Of a DNA stretch of 64,000 bases, positions 21,901 to 30,504 are shown one piece after another. A model generated the notes under the pieces. The model worked only from the letters and a program-made list of their open reading frames with translations. It searched no databases and was not told the origin of the DNA. This DNA is from Isoperla grammatica. Lineage: Eukaryota > Arthropoda > Insecta > Plecoptera > Perlodidae. A program made the position numbers and the translations under genes. The stretch lies in NCBI GenBank assembly GCA_945910005.1, contig OX246743.1, forward strand, positions 38,061,461 to 38,125,460, given 5' to 3'. Positions within the stretch are counted from its first letter, which is position 1; each line of letters begins with the position of its first letter.

Positions 21901-22457
21901 AATCATCATTTAACAGCGGCTCCTGGATTCCATTGGGCTGGAAGAACTGTCCAGCGATTCCTCCTCCCGCCCCCACTCCACTCCCAGGGAAGTCAGCAAC
22001 CTGGTCCCTGAACACCAACCTGGGACTCCGCTGCCCCATGACAGCAGGTCGGTTAAAGTAGGGTCCCTGCTGAGCCATCGGCACCCAGTCCTGCGAGTAC
22101 GCGTCGTCGCCGATAGATGGCGGCCGCGGTGGGTAAAGATACCTCGTATGAGGATTAGGATTGCCACCTGGTGGAAATCTCACGTACCTTCTTCTTCGAT
22201 TTAAACTTTTAAATAATGTTCTATTTTGATTTAAATTAATATCACTTAGATTTAGCACTGTGTTTGTATTGTTATTACTGTGTAACGCTATTTCTTGTTC
22301 GGAAGAGTCTGATAGAAGCGTTGGTGCTGTTTCAGCAGAACTTTTCTTTACTGTTGCTAGCAGTAATACTGTTGTTAACACTGCTATTAGCCAGCAGCGA
22401 GGGAGTTGCATCGTGGAGCAAGAACCTCCTGACGGTGATGATGGGCTGGGGCTAATC
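769..22457 (-). CDS. Secreted stubble-like trypsin-family serine protease, seven exons visible, 3' end off window
   Basis: The gene runs right to left, and its exons are listed separately. Splice phases agree at every junction (1,1,1,0,2,1,0), giving 1386 nt or 462 residues up to the end of E7. Positions here count the optional 13-residue cassette. Domain order is signal peptide (1-26), RRRR (72-75), Pro/Gly-rich linker, six-Cys CLIP-like module (178-208), activation site R274|IVGG, His314 in TAGHC, Asp366 in RFDVAVL, and Asp459 in KDSCQ. Asp459 stands six residues before the expected catalytic Ser, which predicts trypsin-like cleavage after Arg or Lys. The GDSGGP exon is not in the window. 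Expected family function is as an extracellular zymogen cut after Arg in a proteolytic cascade; the substrate is unknown. I recall insect CG8170/CG8172 'stubble-like' proteases as the nearest group. Both the catalytic domain and the CLIP-like module support the call. Confidence 0.9.
1111..1345. repeat. Tandem repeat, about 84 bp x 3, each with a small hairpin
   Basis: Units start at 1111, 1195 and 1278 (TATCTGTAAT or TATCTGTCAG). Each contains CTGGGG-TAAAG-CCCCAG, a six-base-pair GC stem that is intact in all three (with CTTGGG in the second). It lies in the E6-E7 intron. Confidence 0.9.
1464..1905. mobile_element. Foldback/MITE-like element with 28-bp perfect terminal inverted repeats
   Basis: The left end GGCCTTTACACGTACACTCT (continuing to 1491) is matched perfectly in reverse at 1878-1905. 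The interior has further inverted CACTCTTGCGCGC blocks and a direct duplication of a TTCTTTCCCTTGCAA..TTTTACACGGACAG block near 1725 and 1805. No target duplication is obvious. It lies in the E6-E7 intron, 20 bp from the E6 donor. Confidence 0.8.
1926..2200 (-). CDS. Exon E6: catalytic aspartate
   Basis: It encodes residues 318 to 410. Landmarks are VTLGDYV, VREIRVHPYF, RFDVAVLRL with catalytic Asp366, PICLP, and the AAGWGAL strand. The acceptor is GTTTCCCAG and the donor GCAG|GTAACA; 275 nt joins phase 2 to phase 1. Every S1A landmark expected in this stretch is present and there are no stops or frameshifts. Confidence 0.95.
2201..2820 (-). other. Intron E5-E6, 3' part
   Basis: AT-rich intron. 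Around 2713-2785 it holds GTTACCGGCACGTAGCC and ACGGTACCGTCGGCTC, which resemble the body of the 5S-derived SINE at 42712-43090, so this is probably a fragment of that family. Otherwise nothing is recognised. Confidence 0.5.
2821..3282. repeat. Direct tandem duplication, 235 bp x 2
   Basis: CTGTCAGTGTCGCCCACCTG begins both units (2821 and 3056), and the two halves match over nearly their whole length, with a few substitutions and short indels. It lies in the E5-E6 intron. Confidence 0.93.
3471..3867. mobile_element. MITE with long terminal inverted repeats and TTAA target duplication
   Basis: TTAA at 3467-3470 and 3868-3871 flanks arms of about 150 bp. The arms begin GAGCGTTCGGAAGTAG and GAGCTTTCGGCAGTAG and include GAGGGATGTCATATC and GGTATTAAGTACATTTGTGA in inverted orientation. 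The TTAA duplication suggests a piggyBac- or Kolobok-type origin. It has no coding capacity. Confidence 0.82.
4006..4091 (-). CDS. Exon E5: catalytic histidine
   Basis: It encodes residues 290 to 318, AYIRIGSSRCGGSLVNRYHV then VTAGHCVAR. His314 is the catalytic His; the usual TAAHC is TAGHC here. C299 and C315 form the conserved 'His loop' disulfide. The acceptor is TGATTCCAG and the donor CCAG|GTAACC. The 86-nt length joins phase 0 to phase 2. Confidence 0.95.
4092..5174 (-). other. Intron E4-E5, proximal part
   Basis: AT-rich sequence of about 1.1 kb with short GTGTGAGTG-type runs near 4350-4410. I see no exon or recognisable element. Confidence 0.5.
5175..5365. mobile_element. 191-bp hairpin MITE, Harbinger-like
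   Basis: The terminal repeats AGGCTGGTCCACACAGATT are inverted at the two ends and flanked by TTA at 5172-5174 and 5366-5368. A second inner stem, GTTTTAAGACGTTGTTTT against AAAACAACGTCTTAAAAC, spans about 5213-5263. A TTA duplication with short terminal repeats fits PIF/Harbinger MITEs. Confidence 0.8.
5410..5560 (-). mobile_element. Degenerate tRNA-derived SINE fragment
   Basis: Read on the minus strand it retains pieces of the SINE family seen intact at 54780-55026: the head region around GAGTTTGGCTCCCATCACCG and a following AATCTTGACTGTAC block. It is heavily decayed. Confidence 0.4.
6395..6625 (+). mobile_element. tRNA-like SINE, second type
   Basis: GGGGTCAAGGCACCTACC and GTGTTCGATTCCCAG resemble the internal A and B boxes of a Pol III tRNA promoter, about 35 bases apart. 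They are followed by a body (GGCCTGGCTAGCCGGCAACG) not shared with the main SINE family here. Confidence 0.55.
7013..7471. repeat. Tandem repeat, about 155 bp x 3
   Basis: Units start at AGTTCAATTCCAG or similar at 7013, 7167 and 7325. Each carries AATTTCTCTGTACATAGATG, a GTATACAGTATA block and CCCCTTCTTGAAAAT. It is intronic. Short open frames through it are by-products. Confidence 0.92.
7472..9220 (-). other. Intron E4-E5, middle part
   Basis: AT-rich. It has a (TA)n run at about 8289-8313 and a G8 tract at 8105. I recognise no exon. Confidence 0.5.
9222..9410 (-). mobile_element. Possible non-LTR retrotransposon 3'-end fragment
   Basis: This GC-richer island sits in AT-rich intron. On the minus strand it reads GGGTGGCCCTACCAGAAGC and GCCGGCAGGTCAGG, phrases I associate with insect retroposon 3' regions. 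There is no reverse-transcriptase coding sequence nearby. The call rests on memory and composition only. Confidence 0.3.
9411..10747 (-). other. Intron E4-E5, distal part
   Basis: AT-rich up to about 10480, then a more GC-balanced stretch (10500-10740). I found no splice-flanked open frame on either strand. Confidence 0.5.
10748..10901. mobile_element. 154-bp hairpin MITE
   Basis: The ends CCAGGAGCCCGATTCTCTA and TAGAGAATCAAGGCCCTGG are imperfect inverted repeats. An inner pair, TCACCGGTTT..CGTTA and TAACGACCAAAACCGGTGA, extends the stem. The right end abuts the first unit of the 51-bp minisatellite. Confidence 0.7.
10900..11236. repeat. 51-bp minisatellite, about 6.6 copies
   Basis: Units start at 10900, 10951, 11002, 11053, 11104, 11155 and 11206, with GGTTCAGAGATAGATCTTGG at the head. 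The length is a multiple of three and both strands stay open through the array (17-residue repeats), but nothing else suggests it is translated. It lies in the E4-E5 intron. Confidence 0.95.
11705..11790 (-). pseudogene. Decayed duplicate of exon E4 (copy C)
   Basis: This is a second downstream copy. The activation Ile is replaced by Thr (RRTVGG), and 13 bases covering PWQ and the donor GT are deleted, so GGCAGCTTC runs straight into intron sequence. No acceptor AG is present. Copies A, B and C start about 140 and 128 bases apart and are joined by GAATGTGT microsatellite. Confidence 0.9.
11822..11918 (-). pseudogene. Decayed duplicate of exon E4 (copy B)
   Basis: It is nearly identical to E4 but 97 nt instead of 98. 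One base is missing near the IGK codons, which shifts the frame. The acceptor AG is gone; only GAATG-type microsatellite precedes the exon body. The donor CAG|GTACGT is kept, and in the shifted frame IVGGDEADFGSFPWQ is still readable. Without an acceptor it cannot be used as a separate exon. Confidence 0.9.
11961..12058 (-). CDS. Exon E4: zymogen activation site
   Basis: It encodes CGVSIGKLGPSLGAQRR then IVGGDEAGFGSFPWQ. Cleavage after R274 frees the Ile N terminus of the S1 domain. C258 is the likely light-chain cysteine that stays disulfide-linked to the catalytic chain in such proteases. The acceptor is TTGTTGTACAG before 12058 and the donor is CAG|GTACGT; the exon is 98 nt and ends in phase 0. 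This is the only one of three tandem copies with both splice sites and an intact frame. Confidence 0.93.
12059..14888 (-). other. Intron E3-E4
   Basis: This is a 2.8-kb intron. Bases 12100-12400 are GC-richer and may be an old transposon remnant. The remainder is AT-rich with a short GT-rich run near 13858-13885. No further exon is seen. Confidence 0.55.
14889..14927 (-). CDS. Exon E3: 39-nt cassette exon (candidate)
   Basis: This short GC-richer island has an acceptor (ACTGTTTAG) and a consensus donor, GGCC|GTAAGTAC. It reads RVDAVGDARYIG plus two split codons and is phase 1 on both sides, so including or skipping it keeps the frame. With it, the junction reads NDP-Q-RVD...YIG-R-CGVS; without it, NDPR-CGVS. 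My recollection of related insect proteins favours the short junction, so this may be an alternative cassette. No known motif is visible. Support is splice sites, phase and base composition only. Confidence 0.5.
14928..17117 (-). other. Intron E2-E3, part
   Basis: It holds a poly-C tract (about 15229-15248), a C-rich stretch at 15390-15425, and otherwise AT-rich sequence. No exon with matching phase is seen. Confidence 0.55.
17118..17520. repeat. Degenerate tandem repeat, about 85 bp x 5
   Basis: The core CGGTAAAATATTAATATG..AGATCGGT recurs about every 80-90 bases with a TTTTTATATTTGG spacer. Copies have diverged strongly, so this is an old array. It lies in the E2-E3 intron. Confidence 0.75.
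17521..18820 (-). other. Intron E2-E3, part
   Basis: AT-rich. Two convergent AGATGGC motifs (CCGCTAGATGGCAATG near 18261 and the reverse of ACGCCATCTATGAG near 18298) are the only landmarks. No exon is seen. Confidence 0.45.
18821..19565 (-). repeat. Tandem array, about 130-144 bp x 6, carrying the E2 donor
   Basis: Unit starts, marked by TAAAGTCAAAAGTCG on the plus strand, fall at 18821, 18952, 19089, 19233, 19363 and 19493. Each unit holds the last 45 or so bases of E2, its GTAAGTAGAGACGAC donor, a G/A-rich tract (GGAAGGAAGGGAGGAGGGG) and a CTACT-type microsatellite. The copy at 19493-19565 is the real exon end; the other five lie in the intron downstream of it. Every copy keeps GTAAGTAG. 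Small indels (such as AGTA missing near 18880) distinguish copies. Confidence 0.95.
19519..19731 (-). CDS. Exon E2: six-cysteine CLIP-like module
   Basis: It encodes residues 173-243, with six cysteines at 178, 183, 189, 200, 207 and 208. The spacing ends in a CC pair (YACCHR) and the core reads GRCEFFLSCW then GGCGGFLYACC. This resembles the regulatory CLIP-like module of insect clotting-type proteases and is what first tied E1 to the protease exons. The exon is 213 nt, phase 1 in and phase 1 out. The acceptor chosen is CGCTCCTAG before 19731. A second in-phase acceptor (CCTAGCAG, exon start 19752) would add seven residues and cannot be excluded. The donor is CCCCC|GTAAGTAG at 19518. The last 45 or so bases and the donor are repeated downstream in the intron. 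Confidence 0.88.
19753..21894 (-). other. Intron E1-E2
   Basis: It contains the 200-base assembly gap. Around the gap TGTATGAATGAA and GTTTATGAATGAA occur on either side. No exon is seen, although one hidden in the gap cannot be excluded. Confidence 0.6.
20753..20952. other. Assembly gap (200 N)
   Basis: A run of 200 N of round length, so its real size is unknown. The ATGAATGAA sequence on both edges suggests assembly failed in a tandem repeat. Confidence 0.97.
21895..22457 (-). CDS. Exon E1: 5'-UTR end, start codon, signal peptide and linker
   Basis: A pyrimidine-rich 3' splice site ending TTGTTGCAG precedes 22457, so this is not the first transcribed exon. Bases 22457-22412 would be UTR. 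The ATG is at 22411-22409 and 172 codons follow. Residues 1-26 form a signal peptide: a basic start (MQLPRCW), a hydrophobic core (LIAVLTTVLLLATV), and a likely cut after SSA. Sequons stand at N47, N54 and N63. RRRR at 72-75 could be a furin-type site. After it the sequence is rich in Pro, Gly, Tyr and Arg with no recognisable fold, which is typical of a linker. The exon ends in phase 1 at a donor reading AG|GTAGGA. Confidence 0.85.
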
Positions 22458-22537
22458 CTGCAACAAGAGAGAACACACCGTTAGAATTAATTCAATCATA
22501 GCTAGTTATATTTTGTTTTTGTTTCAATAATACAAAC

Positions 22538-22978
22538 TAGGAATGTCAACGATAATCGCATATCGATAAATATCGATGATATCGTATATCGATATTATCG
22601 CGATATGGCCAGCCATATCGCGATAATCGTACGATATTCAATTCTGTGCGATATCCCGATAATCGCGGCGACTTGATTTCATATTTGAATTTGGCAACAG
22701 TTCTACGTTAGCCGAGCGACCACCGACCAGCCGCCAAGTGCCCTCCTTCGATGTAGCTGCAAGAAAACTATTCGCCACTACCCCCCCCCCCCCCCCCCAC
22801 ATATGAAGCAATGTTATAAAGTAGTATTAGTGCTTATTCCATAATATCGCGGCGATATATCGCGATAAAAATTGAAAATGCAATATCGAGACGATATTTT
22901 TTTGCGCGATATATCGCGATAATTGGTTATTGTTGTTGCTTTTATCGATATGGAATTTCATATCGTTTGAAATTCCTA
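22538..22978. mobile_element. hAT-like non-autonomous element rich in CGATA palindromes
   Basis: The ends TAGGAATGTCAACGATA and, inverted, TAGGAATTTCAAACGATA form terminal repeats. Flanking octamers ATACAAAC and ATAAAAAA match at six of eight places, so an 8-bp duplication is possible but decayed. The interior is packed with ATCGCGATAT-type palindromes and includes a poly-C tract at about 22782-22798. It lies just upstream of E1, so it is in the first intron or promoter region. Confidence 0.6.
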
Positions 22979-24341
22979 ATAAAAAATGTTATTATTGTGA
23001 TTATCATTGTTATTGTTTATTGTTTGTTTGTTCTGTTCATGACAGATAACCCTTTTAGAGCTATGTGGAGTTACTGTGTCGAAGAAAATTTTTAAAAATG
23101 TGTTGTAAATTGTAAGTCGATAATCGTAAAAAACATTACAAAAAATCCTTGTTATTATTAAATAATCTTAAATTTAATTTATTTTATAAGCAATTTAATA
23201 CTTGCAAAATGCCGAGGTTGAACATAGTTATAGGTTTTACTTGTACCTAGTACCATGGACGGTACAGCTTCCGTGATTAGCCACACCATTAACAAGTTAT
23301 TATTATTTTAACTCTTTTACTAAAAAAAAAAAAAAAAAAAAAAAAACAATAACTTTAGTGTAATGAATGATGATAAACAGTCGTTCAATCCTTTGATGGA
23401 AATACCTATGCAAAAGTAGCCACTTGCACATTTTTCTCAAAACCTCCAGTTTCATAAAATCTACAAACCACAAACTTCTCTTCAAAACTGTTTCGTGGAT
23501 TCAAAAACACTGCATCTCGTTTGTATTCAACACTTATTTGTCTTGTATACCAAACGCACCAGTTCGATCGCTACACCTCAACCGTCGTCTTACAATCGTT
23601 ATTTAATGACTAGTTTCCCGGTACTTGTCATTTCACAGTCTTTCCAAACAATTCAATCTCTACAGAAAACTTGTAATTAAAAACACACAGCAAACGCCCA
23701 CCCGTAAACAAACCCACCAAAAGTCTCAAATATGTCTTGTTCCTCGGCTTATTCGCCTCCGACTGATACGGCTCCATAAAACTCAAACATACGAGATATT
23801 GTCAATAACCAAAAGTAAGTCAAGACCAAAAAGAATTAAAGTGTCAAACAATACTATCGTTTAGTATACTAGACTAGAGCAATATTTACATAAAAGTATA
23901 ATCAGAGCCCTTTGTCTGAGACACTGTAAAATTGTTTGTTGTTTTAAGGTGTAAAGAGAATTTTAAAATACATAACCGTAGTCGATAATGCAGCGATTGT
24001 GCAATAATCGTTACATAACAACGGAGTTCTTTAACACTCGACATTTCGACTAAATCGAACAGGATGTCCTGGAGGAACTTGAGAGATAAAGTGAAGAGTG
24101 AAAGTTATGATTGTGTTAAGAAATGACGGCGGGAATATCCCAATTGGTTGCATCGTTTATATGCGGGCTATGATAATGTTGGAGCACTTGATGGATATTG
24201 TGTACAAGAAAAAGAAGAAGAAGAAGGTGATGAAAGAGTGTCCGTGATGTGCAGTTAGACATTCATGACTGTCGAGAAGTTTGAAAGACAGATTAAAAAA
24301 ATAGGCAGAAGTTTTGTACATTCCATTACTTCTTGTCTTAG
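22979..24341. other. Non-coding stretch upstream of E1
   Basis: AT-rich. There is a poly-A run at about 23322-23346. No 5'-UTR exon could be recognised. Confidence 0.5.
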
Positions 24342-24645
24342 AAATAAGTAAACGGTGACTTTGGAGCCGTCGTAGCAACGAAGCACTCAATAAATTCAAA
24401 GTTGTTATGAATCGGCCTTGTTGATTCTGGCATTTGTCCGCAGGTGTTCGCACTGTCAAATCATTGATTCATATGTTTCGTATTTGAAATATCGATCTTT
24501 GATTGGTTATCGCTCACTCGTCGATGGTGTTCGGAGCCCACAGGGTAGGTTTAGTCGCTTTAAATTAAAGTCCCCCACTGAAAATCAGTTTCGTTACTGA
24601 GTGGGTCGACTTTAAAATATGTGAATTTATTTATTTTGTTTGTTT
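24342..24645 (-). repeat. Dispersed family A, long copy
   Basis: It runs from GTGACTTTGGAGCCGTCGTA to AATTTATTTATTTT. The same sequence recurs at 27672, 30505, 33250, 35020, 36762, 37575, 51388 and 61856 in this window. It has an (AAAT)n-type tail at one end, no clear tRNA boxes and no coding capacity. It could be a SINE or a non-autonomous DNA element. Confidence 0.9.
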
Positions 24646-25424
24646 TATGTGTAGTTATATATTCATAACTGTTTTGAGAGTTTGAGAAACAGATTAATAA
24701 TACTTTATTCGAAGATGTTGCGCCTTACAATGTTATCTTCTCTTCGATAACTATCAATGCATCATAATTTCAGTGAAATATGCAACAAGGTTAATCCTAA
24801 ATCCGATCACGGTTGAGACCAGACAATGGGTAGCCCACTCCTAGTGAAATGTACAACTTTTTGTTTCTAGGTAAGCGTGAAACAAGATGGCGCTAAAGCT
24901 GATCACAGGTAAGATGAACTAACACTGATGCCACGTATCCTTACAACTTAGAATACGTTTATATGAATTATCAATACTGTAGATTTAATTTTATGTAACA
25001 AAGTTGATGCTAAAGCTGATCACAGCTAAGACGAAATACATTGAAGCCGTAAGTTGATTTGATTTTGAAGTTGAAGCCGTTGAAGCCGTGATAAGTTGAA
25101 TACATTGCGTGCTTTTTGACTCTGTTCTTTGACTGATTTTTTGTTCTGATGTTTTCTATCCAATACTGACAGGGAGTTCTCTGGAGGGTTATTTTATACT
25201 GCCTTGTTTATGTTCTAACTTGAACTGGGATTTCAAAGTATACGTAAATTAAGTGCCCATGCAGTTAAGTCCATGTGTGTTCATTTTCATTCGTATTTGC
25301 TGTGGTGAAAACAATTTAAGTAAAGGGTTAGTAACTAACTAGATTTTACAATACCGGCTTTTCAACTTATTGCTGGAGTGGGGAAAAAGTTTACTTATAA
25401 CGTCCAGGGAACAGGAGCTGTTTT

Positions 25425-25545
25425 TATTACACGATCACAGCATAACTAAGGAAACCCTCGGGAAAACCCAGAGTCAAGATTGCCGCTAGTGGGCCTCGAA
25501 TCTCTGACCTCCCAAATATGCTTTGTGTGTTAGCATAGCAACTAG
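25425..25545 (-). mobile_element. Degenerate tRNA-derived SINE fragment
   Basis: On the minus strand the order head (GAGATTCGAGGCCCAC), AATCTTGACTCTGGGTTTTCC and GAGGGTTTCC follows the SINE copy at 54780-55026, with many changes. Confidence 0.5.
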
Positions 25546-25713
25546 AATAAAACCAATAGTAACAAAGTTTTTAGAAAATATGTCAAGGTTGTTTAACCGA
25601 AGATCTAAATACTGTACAACGTGTTTCCTTTACAACAATCTACTCCCATGTCCATCTTTCCACCAACAAGTCCTTTAAAAGTACTAGGAAAACGCTCTGT
25701 TTGACGCGTTGAT

Positions 25714-26338
25714 AAGCGAGCGCGTCAATATCTACGAACTTTCTGGCGAAGAGATTTCAATGCTAATACAAACAACAATTAACAACAATTCAAAAATGCG
25801 CATTGCAAAAATGTTTCTAATTTCCATAGCTATTATACTTCCCGACATTGTTGGATGCAGTGCAATGTGCGTTGCTAAGAATTTTCGCTGTCATGTTTTC
25901 GCCGCGGTCCGCCACCGTTACTAACAGTTATTGACAGCAATATAAAAGTAAATTCTGCCTCTAATACGTATTGGATCGCGTTTACATTAGTATATTCGTG
26001 ACCGGACAAAAATTTACTATAAGATAGCCACCTCACATTTTGCCGTTACTGCGTTTTAGAAAAATATTTTCGAGTAACTTTCGTGTAACTTTGCCAATAT
26101 TTATCAGATCGCTATTACATTAACATATTCGTTACCGGAAAAATTTGTAGAAAAATCTGGCTATCTCACATTTTGCCGCCATTTTGTTTCAGAAAAATAT
26201 TTTGCAGTAACTATGGTGTAACTTTGTAACTTTTCGAACGATTTTGCCTCAAAACTATACACCTTCAATCCACATCGAGGCTTGTGGATGGTCAAAATTT
26301 CAAGTTGATCGGACTTTCCGTTCGACCGCTATCGACAG

Positions 26339-26374
<36 letters not shown>

Positions 26375-26445
26375 AAACAAACAAAAAAAAAAAAACAGAA
26401 TGAAGTGCCATAAGAGTCAAGTGGAAACGCTCGCTTCGCTCGCTT
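25714..26445. mobile_element. 732-bp element, copy 1
   Basis: It is bounded by AAGCGAGCG and CGCTCGCTT and almost identical to the element at 40142-40873. It has an internal degenerate tandem duplication (each half with CACATTTTGCCG and AAAAATATTTT), then TTGATCGGACTTTCCGTTCG, then a poly-A/(CAAA)n tract. No protein is encoded. Confidence 0.88.
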
Positions 26446-27671
26446 AATAACCACTAACTATTGTTTTAAGTACAGCCACTTATTCTACTTACGAAACGGT
26501 GTTTTCGCAAACGTTTCTTAAAACCGGTGTCAAATACTCATTATTAACACCTATTACTGCAAATTTGGTTATGTAGTACAACAAAGAGTAACGTATTTTT
26601 ACGTTTAGTCTTCAACTCCGAGGTCATTAGGGTAACCGAAATGTTGAACGACAAAACGTGTACTTAAAAATGATTCAGGCGCAATATTCTGCACTCAAAT
26701 GAAACTGCACATGCTACGCGGAAGTGCATGAGAAGAATAGCATGCAACAGCGTACAGAGAAAAGTAATGTATGTAATTAGATGGAACCCATTTGTAGTTA
26801 GGTAATCGATCGAAAACATGTATGGACGGGTACTGGCTGTGTCCTAATATCAGTTTTTATGAGGAGGGTTGAACATATTTGTAAACTAAAAATATTGGTG
26901 GGTAGACCGAACCGGAAGGAACTAAGATTGAATATAAGATATATAAACATATTATAATATATTGCAGGAAACAGTGGGTAGTCAAAGATTAGAGTACCTA
27001 GAAGATACGGTCGCATTTTGATCCAGTTGAGTGCATTTCATCAATGAGACTTGATATACCATTTGAGAATTAAGGTTACCTTTAACTTAGTACATTTTAA
27101 AATTGTATCGTTCCCCAAACGAACACGTGAAATATGATAAAATCTCTGCTACTGTAAAAAAAAAACACTTCCCCATTTCCTGTTTCGCTACAAATAAAAA
27201 TATCGATTTGTTTCGGAATAAGTTGTCCTGTCAGTCGTAAATAAGCACTTAATGCATTTCGTTCGTGTCCGTTCTACACTAGTGGTCATCAATAATTTGC
27301 CGTCGCTGTCATATCTAAGTTCTAAAAGGTTTTGTTCCACAAATGATAATGTCACTTACGAAGCGCTACTTGTTTATCCTCGCTATTCGGTTGATGACGT
27401 CAATAAACAGTTGTTTTCATGACAGTTCGATTATCGAGTGGGCGAGTGAGCGATACTAATCGATTCTCCTGCTTCCCAGGTTAGAATCCTGGCTTGGACA
27501 ATGGACATAGATGTCATGTGGCGTGTTTTCATGGTCATTATCACCCAATCGTCGTTATGATTAGAATCGTTGCCCAAATATGAGACGTAACGTCCAAATA
27601 TCACCATCATAGTCCTGTTTTATTGATTGAGAGAGCGACGATCTCAAATATAGATTTTGGCTCTAGTAGAC
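26446..27671. other. Non-coding stretch with a tRNA-like remnant
   Basis: AT-rich. At 27420-27490 GTGGGCGAGTGAGCG and CAGGTTAGAATCCTGG resemble degenerate A and B boxes, so this is probably a SINE head. Nothing else is recognised. Confidence 0.4.
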
Positions 27672-27786
27672 TAAAAAAATAAAATACACATTTAGAGTCT
27701 ACCCACTCAGTATAACAAGACCGATTTTCAGTGGGGGACTTTAGCTTAAAGCGACTGAACCAACCCTGAATGCTCCGACTACTACT
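27672..27786 (+). repeat. Dispersed family A, truncated copy
   Basis: It matches the tail-side 115 bases (TAGAGTCTACCCACTCAG, CAGTGGGGGACTTTA) and stops after the CCAACCCTG block. Confidence 0.88.
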
Positions 27787-30504
27787 AACTAGAGTAACTA
27801 ACTAGAGTTAATAGACTAACGCAACAATTAGTGAAAATTATTTACAACAATATTTTAATTGTTGTATTAGTCTAGTCGACCAGCGTCAAATACAGATTTT
27901 AGATACGCCCAATATACTAGATATTCTGTGTCTAGCATACTGTTGCGATTTTAAAACTCTGTTGGGCATATTTATAAGCAATTTTTTAAAATATTCGTTA
28001 TTTACCTAGAAAGATTTTCAAGGTTTTGCTCTCAATATACGGTAATAGTTAGGCAAGTCTTGTTACATATTCTCTGAAAGATAATTCTATCTTTATAGAC
28101 ACAGTGAGGGCTCCTCCTATAGCCCAGTTATACTGTTACATCACCGGATAATGCTGTATTGGGTCTCAAAGTTTGGGTTGGGGCTGCGTACATACACATA
28201 CACACACCAATACAAACATGAAGTCAAGGTCTATGGATATGACGATCTAATCTGATAGAACGTTTACTTATTATGACATCAAATACAAATATTACAAACT
28301 TGTAATATTTGATGACGTGTCTGTCAATGGCTATGTTGTTTTTACTTTGGGGAAGTTCAGTTTACAAAACATTCTAATTCTCCCTAGACAGCGCCTCTTT
28401 TTTAAAGAATCTATAAAGAAATTATTTGGGTTTTTGTTGTTTCATTTAAACAACTTTGAGGTGCAGGAAACTCTATTACGATTATTAGGTGTTGTTAAGT
28501 TTGTACCATGTTAACTGTAAGTTATTTCGTGTGTGGAAAACAGCCGAAAGTGGTGGTATATAAATAGTATATAAGTAGAAAATATGAAAATCAAGGCCCA
28601 TAAATCGGTGAAACTCCCAATGACATTTACAGAACCTCCACCAGGCGATTGACGGACCTTAGATAAAAATAGATTTTGTCTCTGTTCCTTCACAGTATAT
28701 TTTCTGTGTTGTACATCCTACACATGTTGCATGCATCACCATTTTCAATCGATTCCAAAGAACTATTTTCACTACCTTTCACTCATGTTTTGTAAAATAA
28801 CATGAGGTTTTATTGAAACATCCCAGATGACAGCAGCCATGATTCTGTGGAATACCACTACCTCTACATCCACTATATATGTTTAGCACTCGTAATCAAC
28901 TAAAGCACAATAAACTTTTAAATCATTTACCGTCAGAGGTGGGATTAGCTACGTGTGATGAATACTATTGTCATGTTTTGACATGTGTAATTATCTTAAA
29001 TGACAGTCACAACTTTCTTTCTTGTGCATAGACGAGTGATGATGTCTAAAACTGTGTAACATTGTCATGCCTGGTAGTAGAAGTAGTAGTAAGTGAAAGT
29101 GTTGATATGATGTATAATTAATATAATTATTTTTAGCTGTTAGCATAATGTTACCGCGCTGTACAAATTATGGTGTGGTTTTAATTGTTGGCCTGATGAT
29201 GAGTTGGGTTGAGTTGAGAGTGGTTTCGGGATTGCTTCCGTCAAATCTATGGTGAACATAATAACAGAACCTCGATGTAATAGAGTGTGAACTTTTAACC
29301 TGGTGCTCTATTTTTCATGTGGTCAGTTTTTTTATTGGGTTTGAAAAACCTCTCCATTCTTTCATATTTTCGGCCGTCTTCTCGTTTTACATATCCATTA
29401 AAATCCATATTCTTGATTATCTGTGGCACGTATTCAAATCTTTGATCTGCTATCTTTTCCATATAATAGTTCCTTTCAATTATATTCTTTGTTATTACTA
29501 CTGGTTCAAAATATGCTATTCTCATACATTTACATAATATTACTATTATGTATATATATATTTAATAAAAATACTAACAATACTTTTTCTTATTATTATT
29601 AGTATAACATATTGTTATTGATTTGTAAATTGTGACGAGACTAACATAAATTAAAAGTGTCAGACTCCAAAACGGAATCAAATCCAGATATTTATTTTGT
29701 CCACTTGGTGATGCTCCCCAAACAACTAAAGTGCGGTTTGTCAAGAGATTCCATTCGTTCTGACGTAAAATCCCTTTTAATTGTTAACTTAATTTCCATT
29801 CATAGTTAAGTTACATCAAATACTCACGACAAAGTTGTAGTAATCATTTTTTAAACTCCGTTTCCATTCCTTCTGTCATTGTTTACAAAAATCAAACAAA
29901 GGAAACGCAATGCGATTGAAATTGCATTTCAATTCCATTGAAACTCAAAACTAGGCCAACGAGAGAGTTTGGCTGCATTCACGTAGGACGTTGTAGTAAA
30001 GATACGGACGAACAGTTTCCAGTGAAAGGAATATCTCACTCGTTTTTAAGTTTTAATACATTTATTTATTCATCGAGGAGCTGTGTGTTGTTTATGGTAA
30101 TAATATTATTACTACTAGCGAGAGAGACAAAATCCACGGGAAAGTGTTTTGAAGAAGATCATAGTTTACGCAGGATGCTCATCATGTTTTCGTAAAACAT
30201 TTACACTCAGATTTCGATTATTTCACCGAAATTATGCGAGAGTTACAGTTGGAAAGATGGCGGCGTGTTCGTTCGCCATGTATTTTTAAATAAATATTAT
30301 TCAGTTTTTATTTTGAAAGCCATATACAATGAGTTGCTAATTTAACACTACTTCTTTACAAGATTAATGTACTGTTAACATCTAAACATGGCTTGTTTTC
30401 CATAGTGTTCATAAACGCAAGACTGACAGATATGAATGATGTGTTCGACCCTCATGCGAGACAAGATAAAGCAACGTTTGTTAGGGATTTAATTGAAATC
30501 GAAT
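27787..30504. other. Non-coding stretch
   Basis: AT-rich. The only structure seen is a hairpin at about 28276-28313, where CATCAAATACAAATATTAC faces TTGTAATATTTGATG. No exon is recognised. Confidence 0.5.

Noticed and set aside
21879..22484. Plus-strand open frames opposite E1
   Set aside because: They are shadows of the coding exon. The minus strand has signal peptide, phase and splice support.
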